The position numbers were made by a program, and so were the translations under genes. A DNA stretch of 15,840 nt from VRUE01 sp036376775 (GTDB taxonomy: Bacteria; Actinomycetota; Thermoleophilia; Solirubrobacterales; 70-9), in contig DASUZP010000145.1 of assembly GCA_036376775.1 (NCBI GenBank), positions 1 through 15,840 on the forward strand. Direction: 5' to 3'. Positions within the stretch are counted from its first letter, which is position 1; each line of letters begins with the position of its first letter. Below, in pieces: positions 8,086-13,555 of the stretch. Below the pieces are notes generated by a model. It was not told the DNA's origin, made no database searches, and saw only the letters and a program-made list of their open reading frames with translations.

Positions 8086-8516
8086 CACTTGATCTCCATC
8101 GGCTGTGGTTTCTGCGCCGCATGCGGGTGATCCGGGCCGGCGTAGACCTTGAGCTTGGTCAGCTGCTTTCGGGCCAGGCGGTTACGGGGAAGCATTCCCT
8201 TCACGGCCTTGCGGATCACCTCCTCGGGGCGACGGTCGAGCATCTCGGCCAAGCTGCGGGACTTGATCCCGCCGGGGTAGCCGCTGTGACGCCAGTAGCG
8301 CTTCTGCTCCAGCTTTTTCCCGGTCACCCGGATTTTCTCGGCGTTGATGACGACGACGAAGTCGCCGGTGTCGACGTGCGGCGTGTACTCGGGCTTGCGC
8401 TTACCGCGCAACGCGTCGGCGATCCGCGTCGCCAAGCGGCCCAGGGTCTGACCCTCGGCATCGACGACAAGCCAGTCTCGCTGGCGGTCGGTGGGTTTGG
8501 CGACGTAGGTCTTCAT
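8085..8516 (-). CDS. rplM: 50S ribosomal protein L13
   Basis: A large-subunit assembly protein. The 143-aa product matches the family length and begins MKTYVAKPTDRQRDWLVVDA. Typical segments are GQTLGRLATRIADALRGK, YTPHVDTGDFVVVINAEKI and TGKKLEQKRYWRHSGYPGG. The signature KGMLPRNRLARKQLTKLKVY is followed by HPHAAQKP. The frame stays open far upstream (to about 9011), but homology starts exactly at MKTYVAKP, so ATG 8516 is chosen. This start has no free Shine-Dalgarno; a strong hairpin followed by a U-run sits directly upstream. The gene overlaps rpsI by one base (TGATG), the usual L13-S9 pairing. Confidence 0.98.
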   Translation of the reverse strand: MKTYVAKPTDRQRDWLVVDAEGQTLGRLATRIADALRGKRKPEYTPHVDTGDFVVVINAEKIRVTGKKLEQKRYWRHSGYPGGIKSRSLAEMLDRRPEEVIRKAVKGMLPRNRLARKQLTKLKVYAGPDHPHAAQKPQPMEIK

Positions 8517-8521
8517 CAGAG

Positions 8522-8548
8522 AAAAGCCGCGGGGAAGCCCCAGCGGCT
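8522..8548 (-). promoter_or_regulatory. Hairpin plus U-run abutting the rplM start (attenuator-like leader element)
   Basis: In the minus-strand RNA, AGCCGC-U-GGGG / CCCC-GCGGCU forms a 10-bp stem with one bulged U and a CUU loop, followed at once by UUU and then CUCUG before the AUG. This is terminator-shaped yet lies inside the leader, ending only 8 nt from the rplM start. GGAG (8550-8547) overlaps the base of the stem and may be hidden or presented by it. Confidence 0.55.
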
Positions 8549-8569
8549 CCGGGATGATAGCCGTCAAGT

Positions 8570-8587
8570 CCCCTGCGCGCGCAGGGG
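8570..8587. repeat. Perfect 18-bp palindrome in the rplM leader
   Basis: CCCCTGCGCGCGCAGGGG is fully self-complementary. In the rplM leader RNA it would form a second GC hairpin about 20 nt upstream of the start-proximal one. It lies just outside the riboswitch transcribed in the other direction. Confidence 0.6.
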
Positions 8588-8609
8588 CCGCCCTGTAACC
8601 GGGGCGCTC

Positions 8610-8617
8610 TCTATACT
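8610..8617. promoter_or_regulatory. Overlapping divergent -10 elements for the M23 gene (+) and rplM (-)
   Basis: On the plus strand TATACT (8612-8617) matches the -10 consensus at 5 of 6 positions and sits directly before the riboswitch. On the minus strand TATAGA (8615 to 8610) covers the same bases and would start an rplM leader of about 85-90 nt. No convincing -35 is seen for either direction. Confidence 0.4.
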
Positions 8618-8621
8618 GCCG

Positions 8622-8770
8622 CGCCAGCAACAGCCGAATCCCGGCCGCCACGGTGGACGGGAGCGGAGGAACCGCAGGGGCCTTACAGGTCCCAGGGGCG
8701 AATCGGACGAATGTCGATCCGTAGCGCATCTCTTTCAGCGCGAGCCCGACAGCTAACTCCGCAGGCGAAC
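8622..8770 (+). promoter_or_regulatory. c-di-AMP riboswitch (ydaO/yuaA class)
   Basis: A structured leader RNA that senses cyclic di-AMP, normally an OFF switch. Conserved blocks appear in order: AATCCCG opening P2 (about 8637), CGGGAGCGGAGGAACCGC (8658-8675), GGGGCGAATC (8695-8704), CTCTTTC (8730-8736) and CGACAGCTAACTCCGCAGG (8747-8765). These match the remembered ydaO consensus closely. The 5' boundary is uncertain because the P1 partner is imperfect (CGCCAGC at 8622-8628 or GCC at 8633-8635 against GCAGGCG at 8761-8767). The M23 start codon follows 18 nt after P1. In actinobacteria this class is known to precede wall-hydrolase genes, which fits the gene downstream. Confidence 0.88.
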
Positions 8771-8780
8771 GAAAGAGAGG
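8771..8780 (+). promoter_or_regulatory. Ribosome-binding site of the M23 gene, complementary to the aptamer
   Basis: GAAAGAGAGG carries the GAGAGG Shine-Dalgarno, 4 nt before the GTG start. GAAAGAGA (8771-8778) is the exact reverse complement of TCTCTTTC (8729-8736) inside the riboswitch. This gives a ready way to mask or free the ribosome-binding site. Confidence 0.55.
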
Positions 8781-8784
8781 GCAC

Positions 8785-9738
8785 GTGGCACGCAGCAGAG
8801 CTGGCGCCGGGCCTTGGCTTGGTGGATCGATATCGATAATCGTGGCGGCGGCCCTGCTCGCCTGTTTCGCCGCGTCCGCATCCGCGGTTACCGGCGGCGC
8901 CCCCACGCCGAGCGGCAGCGCCCCTCCCCCGCCCAGCCATAGCGGTTCGCCCGACCCAGCCCCGAGCGCGGGAACCCTGAGTCTGATCTCGGCCAAGACC
9001 TGGCCTCGCAAGTCCTTCTACTACGGCACCCGCGCGCCGCGGCTGCGCTATGAAATCGGCAGCGACCAGCCCACCAACGATCTGCGCATCGACATCGTCG
9101 GAAACGGCGGCGAAACGATCGTGAGCTTCTATCGCAACGACGTGGCTCCGGAAACGCCCGACAGCGTCCGCTGGGACGGGACCGCGGGCGACGGTCGGCC
9201 CGCCAGGAATGGCCACTACTCGTTCCGGATCGTGCCGCAGGCCGGCGGCCAGGTCGCCCGTCGCGCCTCCTCGTCGGCATCCTCGGACCCGCTCAGCCTC
9301 GGCTTCGACCTCTACGGCTTCGCCTTCCCGATCCTCGGCGCACACGACTTCGGCGGCGCCGCGGGCCGCTTCGGCGCCGCGCGCTCCGGCCACACGCACG
9401 AGGGCCAGGACGTGATGGCCGACTGCGGGACGCCGCTGGTCGCCGCCCGCGGCGGCAGCGTCCAGTACGCCGGCTACCAGGGCGCCGCCGGCAACTACAT
9501 CGTCATCGACGGCAAGGGCACCAGCTTCGACATGGCCTACATGCACCTGCTCGAACCCTCGCCGCTGCAGGAGGGGATGACCGTCCGCACCGGCGAACCG
9601 ATCGGGGTGGTCGGACAGACCGGCGACGCCACCGCCTGCCACCTCCACTTCGAGATCTGGACCGCGCCTGGCTGGTACGAAGGCGGCAGTCCGCTCGACC
9701 CGCTGCCCTACCTCAAGGAATGGGACGCCTACAGCTGA
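8785..9738 (+). CDS. Secreted M23 family metallopeptidase (peptidoglycan hydrolase)
   Basis: The 317-aa exported protein probably cuts peptide cross-links in the cell wall. Residues 1-34 form a signal peptide: ARSR, a hydrophobic core and ASA before V35. An LLAC at 24-27 also resembles a lipobox, so lipidation cannot be excluded. A Pro/Ser/Gly-rich linker (36-65) follows. A beta-rich segment (about 66-150) with VRWDGTAGDGRPARNGHYSFRI resembles FlgD-type Ig repeats. The M23 domain (about 178-311) has both zinc motifs, H205-E-G-Q-D209 (HxGxD) and H286-L-H288-F-E. All catalytic residues are present, so it should be active rather than a degenerate activator. The GTG start follows a good Shine-Dalgarno. 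The c-di-AMP riboswitch upstream implies control by turgor or wall-stress signalling. A short hairpin and T-run follow the stop. Confidence 0.95.
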   Translation: MARSRAGAGPWLGGSISIIVAAALLACFAASASAVTGGAPTPSGSAPPPPSHSGSPDPAPSAGTLSLISAKTWPRKSFYYGTRAPRLRYEIGSDQPTNDLRIDIVGNGGETIVSFYRNDVAPETPDSVRWDGTAGDGRPARNGHYSFRIVPQAGGQVARRASSSASSDPLSLGFDLYGFAFPILGAHDFGGAAGRFGAARSGHTHEGQDVMADCGTPLVAARGGSVQYAGYQGAAGNYIVIDGKGTSFDMAYMHLLEPSPLQEGMTVRTGEPIGVVGQTGDATACHLHFEIWTAPGWYEGGSPLDPLPYLKEWDAYS

Positions 9739-9741
9739 AGA

Positions 9742-9759
9742 CCCGGAGACGGGCCTTTT
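9742..9759 (+). terminator. Short intrinsic terminator after the M23 gene
   Basis: CCCG-GAGA-CGGG (GNRA tetraloop) is followed by CC and TTTT, starting 3 nt after the stop codon. The stem is only 4 bp, so efficiency is doubtful, but placement and the T-run support it. Confidence 0.45.
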
Positions 9760-9776
9760 CTCGACAGGAATCGCGG

Positions 9777-9782
9777 TACCGT
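9777..9782 (+). promoter_or_regulatory. Candidate -10 box (TACCGT) of the 57-aa ORF
   Basis: TACCGT lies 7 nt before the ATG at 9790, the leaderless spacing seen elsewhere in the window. AGGAG (9783-9787) is only 2 nt from the ATG, too close to act as a normal ribosome-binding site. Confidence 0.35.
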
Positions 9783-9789
9783 AGGAGCA

Positions 9790-9963
9790 ATGAAGCCTCC
9801 AAAGCGGACCGGCAACTGGACCCCGGAGGGCAAAGCGGAGCGCGCCGCCATTCGCCGCGATTTCCTGGATCTCACGCCAGCCCAGCGGGCCGAACAGGTT
9901 TTTGAATTATCGAAATTCATGACTCAGGTTGCCGACGCGGGACGACGCAGGCGCAGTGTCTGA
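9790..9963 (+). CDS. Small 57-aa helical protein, possible antitoxin partner of the nucleotidyltransferase
   Basis: I do not recognise a named family. The ORF opens MKPPKRTGNWTPEGKAERA, a basic Pro-containing head. It continues into a helix-forming body (IRRDFLDLTPAQRAEQVFELSKFM) and ends with ADAGRRRRSV. There is no membrane segment or signal. It is too short for most gene finders, but its coding look is good. Its stop overlaps the GTG start of the nucleotidyltransferase by 8 nt (9956-9963), so the two are co-translated. Small ORFs immediately upstream of lone nucleotidyltransferase genes are common in toxin-antitoxin-like pairs, where the small protein neutralises or recruits the enzyme. 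That role here is inference. Confidence 0.7.
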   Translation: MKPPKRTGNWTPEGKAERAAIRRDFLDLTPAQRAEQVFELSKFMTQVADAGRRRRSV

Positions 9964-10444
9964 GCTTGACATCAGGGGGATCCTCGGTGAGCTCGTCAAT
10001 GAGGACGTCGAGTTCCTGATCATTGGCGGCGTCGCGGTCGGCTACCACGGCCATATCCGAGCGACGAAGGACGTGGATATCGTTCCAGCCTCCAATCCCG
10101 CCAATCTGGAAAGGCTTGCTGCGGTCCTCCAAAAACTCAATGCGGAGGTCGAAGGCACGAATGAGTTCGAGGACGATGAGCTTCCGGATCCGCTCGACCC
10201 CAACGCACTTGCCTTGGGTGGAAACTGGGTCCTGCACACTCGACTCGGCCGACTCGACGTAATGCAATGGATCGGCGATACTGGGCTCTGGGACAGGCTC
10301 GCTCCCGCGGCAATCGAGGATGAGATCGGCGGCCTTCGAATCAAGGTCGTCAGCTACGACGATCTCGTCGCGCTGAAGGAACAGGCTGGTCGGCCTGAGG
10401 ATTTGACCGACATCGAGCGCATGCGGCAAGCGCGCGATCAGTAA
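9956..10444 (+). CDS. Minimal nucleotidyltransferase (AbiEii/MNT-like)
   Basis: A 162-aa single-domain protein of the DNA-polymerase-beta-like nucleotidyltransferase superfamily. The active-site pattern is LIIGGVAVGYHGHIRATKDVDIV: Gly24-Gly25 and the metal-binding Asp39-x-Asp41. A likely third carboxylate is Asp101 in GRLDVMQW. The C-terminal helix VVSYDDLVALKEQAGRPEDLTDIERM matches the 'K..AgR..D..Di..L' tail of AbiEii-type and related stand-alone enzymes. The frame is open back to a TTG at 9929, but GTG 9956 is preferred because it gives the short coupled overlap with the 57-aa ORF. Base usage is less GC-biased than in the flanking core genes. Such proteins act as toxins on tRNA or proteins, or as minimal nucleotidyltransferases paired with HEPN proteins. 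No HEPN partner is seen here, so function stays open. Confidence 0.85.
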   Translation: MSELDIRGILGELVNEDVEFLIIGGVAVGYHGHIRATKDVDIVPASNPANLERLAAVLQKLNAEVEGTNEFEDDELPDPLDPNALALGGNWVLHTRLGRLDVMQWIGDTGLWDRLAPAAIEDEIGGLRIKVVSYDDLVALKEQAGRPEDLTDIERMRQARDQ

Positions 10445-10460
10445 TTCTGAGAACGGCCAC

Positions 10461-11015
10461 TCAGCTACCGAGGAAGCGGCGCAGCGAGCGGCGTGCTGCC
10501 GGCAGGCGGCGACCGGCCTCGAGCTCGCGGATCGCGATCTCGGCGGTCATCGCCGCTAGCAGATGCGAGGCCGCGGTCGCATCGGGCCAGCCCATCGCCT
10601 TGAAGCTGGGCACGGCGCCGGCGGCGAAACGCTCGTGCCTGGCCGACATCGAGGCGTCGAGGGCGGGATCCGAACGCGCCTCCAGCGCCAGCGCCTTCAC
10701 CGCTCGATCTTCCAGGCAGGTGTCGAGATAGGCCTCCACGCCGCGGACGATCCGGTCTGCGCCCGGCGGAGTCCCCTCGGTCGCCGCGACGACGGCGTCC
10801 TGGACACGGGCGTGGAACCGCTGGTGGAGGGCGTCGACGAAGGCGGCGCGATCATCGAAGTGGACGTAGAAGGTGCCCTTCGCCACCCCGGCCTCGGCGA
10901 CGACGCGGTTGACGCTCAGGCCACTCAGGCCGTGGCCCTCGGCGACGGCGACGCCGGCGTCCAAAAGCGCCTCGCAGGTGCGGTTGCCGGCAGCGGTGAC
11001 AGCTTCGGTGGGCAC
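10461..11015 (-). CDS. TetR/AcrR family transcriptional regulator
   Basis: A 184-aa repressor-type protein. The N-terminal TetR DNA-binding domain covers about residues 10-60: CEALLDAGVAVAEGHGLSGLSVNRVVAEAGVAKGTFYVHFDDRAAFVDAL is a textbook helix-turn-helix, with GTFYVHF as the recognition-helix end. The remaining helices form the ligand and dimer domain, whose effector cannot be read from sequence. The GTG start at 11015 has no Shine-Dalgarno and lies 6 nt after a TAGCCT -10 box. It is divergent from the two alpha/beta-hydrolase genes across a 71-nt gap filled by a perfect inverted repeat. It therefore very likely represses itself and the hydrolases. Its 3' end converges on the nucleotidyltransferase gene with a 16-nt gap. 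Confidence 0.95.
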   Translation of the reverse strand: MPTEAVTAAGNRTCEALLDAGVAVAEGHGLSGLSVNRVVAEAGVAKGTFYVHFDDRAAFVDALHQRFHARVQDAVVAATEGTPPGADRIVRGVEAYLDTCLEDRAVKALALEARSDPALDASMSARHERFAAGAVPSFKAMGWPDATAASHLLAAMTAEIAIRELEAGRRLPAARRSLRRFLGS

Positions 11016-11021
11016 GGCGAC

Positions 11022-11027
11022 AGGCTA
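11022..11027 (-). promoter_or_regulatory. Candidate -10 box (TAGCCT) of the tetR-like gene
   Basis: TAGCCT on the minus strand ends 6 nt before the GTG start. The left operator arm begins at the next base, so the bound repressor would fill the -10/-35 spacer. Confidence 0.4.
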
Positions 11028-11066
11028 ACTGACCGGTCGGTCATCTGATATGACCGACCGGTCAGT
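11028..11066. promoter_or_regulatory. TetR operator: perfect 17-bp inverted repeat, 5-nt spacer
   Basis: ACTGACCGGTCGGTCAT (11028-11044) and ATGACCGACCGGTCAGT (11050-11066) are exact reverse complements separated by CTGAT. Each arm also contains its own near-palindrome around GACCGGTC, so two repressor dimers may bind side by side, as in QacR-like TetR operators. It lies between the two divergent start codons and covers the likely -35 of the hydrolase operon (ATGACC, 11050-11055). Confidence 0.85.
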
Positions 11067-11073
11067 CATCTGC

Positions 11074-11079
11074 TAGGGT
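11074..11079 (+). promoter_or_regulatory. Candidate -10 box (TAGGGT) of the hydrolase operon
   Basis: TAGGGT is 7 nt before the ATG at 11087 and 18 nt downstream of ATGACC (4 of 6 to TTGACA), which lies inside the operator. The layout suggests a leaderless transcript repressed by TetR. AGGG as a weak ribosome-binding site is the alternative. Confidence 0.45.
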
Positions 11080-11086
11080 CGCGCTC

Positions 11087-11902
11087 ATGGCGCTGTTCGA
11101 GACCGCGACGGGCCCGATCGCCTATGACGAGCGGGGCGAGGGCGACCCGATCGTCCTGCTGAGCAGCGGTGCCCACGACCGCCACGACTGGGATGGCTTG
11201 CGCAGCCTCCTCCCCGCGCGCTTCCGCTCGATCGCCCCCGACTGGCCGGCCCACGGCGAATCGCCGTCGGGCAACGGGCCGGCGACGGCGATGCGCTTCG
11301 CCGATCTGACCGAGGAACTGGTCGCGCGTCTCGCTCCCGCGGGCGCGATCCTCGTCGGCAACTCGGTCGGCGGCTTCGCCGCGGCCCGGCTTGCGATCCG
11401 CCGCCCCGAACTGGTGCGTGGCCTGGTCCTGGTCGACAGCGGCGGCTTTCTCGGCCGTCCTCCCCAGGTCCGGGCCTTCTGCGCGCTGATGGCCCGACCG
11501 CGTTTCCTGCGCGCGATCTACCCCTGGTTCGCCAACCGCTACATGCGCCCCGGCAGCGACGAGGACCGGCGCGTCCGCGATCTCGGCATCGCGACCACCC
11601 GGGCCGACCCTGGCCTGCGTGCGGTCAGCGAGCTCTGGGGCAGCTTTGCCTCGCCCGAACACGATCTGCGCGCCAACGCGGCCTCGATCTCGGCCCCGAC
11701 CCTGATCCTCTGGGGCAAGCGCGATCCGGTCATTCCGCTGAAGGTCGGCCGCCGCCTCGCCACGGCGATCCCCGGTGCCGAACTGACCGTGTTCGATACC
11801 GGCCACGCCCCGGCGGTGAGCGACCCGGACGGCTTCGCCGCCCGCCTCGTTCCCTTCGCCGAAGCGGCCTTCGATCGTCCGGGCACAGCCGAGACGGGAT
11901 GA
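11087..11902 (+). CDS. Alpha/beta-fold hydrolase (Ser nucleophile)
   Basis: A 271-aa cytosolic hydrolase of the alpha/beta fold. The full triad can be assigned: nucleophile Ser93 in GNSVGG, acid Asp213 in LILWGKRDPVIP and His240 in FDTGHAPAVSDP. SSGAHDRHDW (26-35) stands where the oxyanion-hole HG loop usually lies, so that loop is modified. PDWPAHGES (51-59) is the typical strand-4 segment. The substrate is not predictable; esterase, lactonase or C-C hydrolase activity is possible. It is the first gene of a two-gene operon under the divergent TetR regulator and overlaps the next start by ATGA. TetR-controlled hydrolases often act on the small hydrophobic molecule sensed by the regulator (inference). 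Confidence 0.93.
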   Translation: MALFETATGPIAYDERGEGDPIVLLSSGAHDRHDWDGLRSLLPARFRSIAPDWPAHGESPSGNGPATAMRFADLTEELVARLAPAGAILVGNSVGGFAAARLAIRRPELVRGLVLVDSGGFLGRPPQVRAFCALMARPRFLRAIYPWFANRYMRPGSDEDRRVRDLGIATTRADPGLRAVSELWGSFASPEHDLRANAASISAPTLILWGKRDPVIPLKVGRRLATAIPGAELTVFDTGHAPAVSDPDGFAARLVPFAEAAFDRPGTAETG

Positions 11903-12792
11903 ACGACACGCATCGATGGCGCTCGGATCTGCTGGGCCCGGGTCGCACGGTCGAGCTGTCCGCCGGGGCGATCGAGTGTTTCGAGCGTGGCGAGGGTCCA
12001 GCGCTGGTTTTCTGCCACGGCTGGCTGGCGAATGCGAACCTGTGGCGCAAGGCGGTCGATCTGCTTTGTCGCGACTTCCGCTGTCTCGTCCTCGACCTGC
12101 CGCTCGGCTCCCATCGCCTGCCGATGGCCGCGGGCGCCGACCTCAGCCCGAGCGGAATCGGCGCGCTGATCGTCGAGGCACTGGAGCGGCTCGAGCTGAC
12201 CGCGGCGACGCTGGTCGGCAACGACTCTGGCGGGGCCTACGCGCAGATCGCGCTGGCGCAACACGGCGAGCGGATCGGCGACCGCGTCTCACGCCTCGTC
12301 CTCACCTCGTGCGAGACGCCGTATGACGAGTGGCCACCACCGCCCTTCGACGGGCTTCCGGCAGCGGCGGGCGATCCGAAAATCCTCGGCGAGCTGCTCG
12401 GCGCGCTGGAGGATCCCGCGGTCCGCGCCATGCCGGCCGCATACGGCCTCCTGCTCAAGCACCCGATCGAAGCGAGCGTCTCCGACTCCTACGCCCTGCC
12501 GGCAAGCCGCGAGAGCGGCGTCCTGCGCGACGTCGCCAAGGCGATGGCGTCGGCCTCGACGGTACCGGTGCGCGCCGCCGGCGAGCATCTCATCGCCTCA
12601 TCCGAGCTGCCGGTGCAGCTGATCTGGTCGCGCGAGGACGAGGTGTTTCCGCTCGCCCACGCCGCGCGTTACGCAGACGCGCTGCGAAACGGCCGCCTCC
12701 AGAGCATCGACGATGCCTACAGCTTCACGCCCGAGGACCGACCCGATGCCGTCGCGGCGGCGATTCGCGAGTTCGCCCGCGTAGCGCGATAG
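11899..12792 (+). CDS. Alpha/beta-fold hydrolase with Asp at the nucleophile elbow and no catalytic His
   Basis: A 297-aa alpha/beta-fold protein. FCHGWLANANLW (38-49) is the oxyanion loop. The nucleophile elbow is G107-N-D109-S-G111-G, so Asp replaces Ser as in haloalkane dehalogenases and epoxide hydrolases. The acid position is Asp247 in LIWSREDEVFPL. Where the family has GH.P..E.P, this protein has DDAYSFTPEDRPD (271-283). Tyr274 stands at the usual His place and the EDRP context is kept. I recall similar Asp/no-His members in actinobacteria but cannot name a function. It may be non-hydrolytic or use another base. The start overlaps the previous stop (ATGA), implying coupled translation and shared TetR control. 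Its last 68 bp overlap, tail to tail, the membrane-protein gene on the other strand. Confidence 0.9.
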   Translation: MNDTHRWRSDLLGPGRTVELSAGAIECFERGEGPALVFCHGWLANANLWRKAVDLLCRDFRCLVLDLPLGSHRLPMAAGADLSPSGIGALIVEALERLELTAATLVGNDSGGAYAQIALAQHGERIGDRVSRLVLTSCETPYDEWPPPPFDGLPAAAGDPKILGELLGALEDPAVRAMPAAYGLLLKHPIEASVSDSYALPASRESGVLRDVAKAMASASTVPVRAAGEHLIASSELPVQLIWSREDEVFPLAHAARYADALRNGRLQSIDDAYSFTPEDRPDAVAAAIREFARVAR

Positions 12793-13546
12793 GACGGTCC
12801 CACAGCTCGATCAGGGCGAGGGCAACGGCGACCGGGACCGTGGCCGGCAGCGTGTCGACGGCGAAGAAGAACAGGTCGAACCCGAGCCCCAGCGCAGCCA
12901 CGAGTCCAGCTCCGAGAAGCTGCTGCCGACGGCGGGAGAGAGCCAATAAGCAACCGAGGGTGGCAGCCACGAAGAAGTCCCCGAAGCCCATCAGCGCGTC
13001 CTCGAAGTGCGCGACCTGCAGGCGCGGCAGCCCGCTTGGCGCCGCGGCGGTGAGGGTCGCGTTGGGCCCCTGGAGCAGGTCGGCGGCGACGAACCAGGTA
13101 TCGACCGCGGCCATCGCGTAGATCCCCAGCTTCAGCCAGCGGGCCGGCGTCACCGAGACCAGCAGCCAACCGAGGCCGATGCAGCCGAGCGCGGTCAGCG
13201 CGGTCGCCGCGGTCTCGCCGATCAACGAGTCGGGAGATGCCCAGGCCAGCAGGAACAGCGGGGCGATGGCGGCGGCCCACTCGGGCCGGGAACCGCGCAC
13301 CAACCAACCCAGAGCCAGCGCCGCGAAGGGCGGCACCGCAACCAGCGCCAGCCAGGAAAGGAAGGTCGCCGATTCCCCCTCCGCCGCCACCACCCCGATC
13401 ACGACGACGATCGAGAGCGCCGGCACCAGCGCCCACCAGGGACTGCGAAAGGCCTCGAGCCAGTCGAACCGGCGCGGCTGCGGCAGCGCCACGAGCGCCG
13501 CCTGCAAGAGGCTGAGGATTGCTATCGAGACAGCAAAGGACGGCAT
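12725..13546 (-). CDS. Nine-helix membrane protein with presenilin/SPP-like GxGD signature
   Basis: The 273-aa integral membrane protein has about nine hydrophobic helices: 3-21, 38-55, 61-82, 90-106, 111-133, 137-158, 184-204, 209-229 and 233-248. Asp149 lies in helix 6 (AAVDTWFVAADLL), G187-F-G-D190 in helix 7 (MGFGDFFVAATLG) and Pro234-Ala235 starts helix 9 (LPATVPVAV). This reproduces the presenilin/signal-peptide-peptidase plan of YD, GxGD and PAL in helices 6, 7 and 9, with VD for YD and PAT for PAL. It would be an intramembrane aspartyl protease. Type IV prepilin peptidases also have GxGD but differ in layout. The basic tail RGRTRESPPRRHR is probably cytoplasmic. It lies 23 nt after guaA, with its own TAGGGT box. 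The protease role is inference. Confidence 0.8.
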   Translation of the reverse strand: MPSFAVSIAILSLLQAALVALPQPRRFDWLEAFRSPWWALVPALSIVVVIGVVAAEGESATFLSWLALVAVPPFAALALGWLVRGSRPEWAAAIAPLFLLAWASPDSLIGETAATALTALGCIGLGWLLVSVTPARWLKLGIYAMAAVDTWFVAADLLQGPNATLTAAAPSGLPRLQVAHFEDALMGFGDFFVAATLGCLLALSRRRQQLLGAGLVAALGLGFDLFFFAVDTLPATVPVAVALALIELWDRPIALRGRTRESPPRRHRVGPRA

Positions 13547-13554
13547 TGCCGTCC
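13538..13554. repeat. Perfect 7-bp inverted repeat around the membrane-protein start codon
   Basis: GGACGGC-ATT-GCCGTCC places the ATG at the loop of a potential hairpin. It could limit initiation if the mRNA has a leader, act as an operator, or be chance in GC-rich DNA. Confidence 0.5.
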
Positions 13555-13555
13555 G

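Noticed and set aside
8517..9011. N-terminal extension of rplM back to about 9011
   Set aside because: The frame is open, but L13 similarity begins at MKTYVAKP. The extension would run antisense through the riboswitch and the M23 signal peptide region.
9929..9955. Upstream TTG start for the nucleotidyltransferase
   Set aside because: It would add nine residues with no similarity and a longer overlap. GTG 9956 gives the short overlap typical of translational coupling.
10042..10344. Minus-strand frame inside the nucleotidyltransferase gene
   Set aside because: It is a Ser/Pro/Arg-rich antisense frame with no motif, while the plus strand has a full GG...DxD active site.
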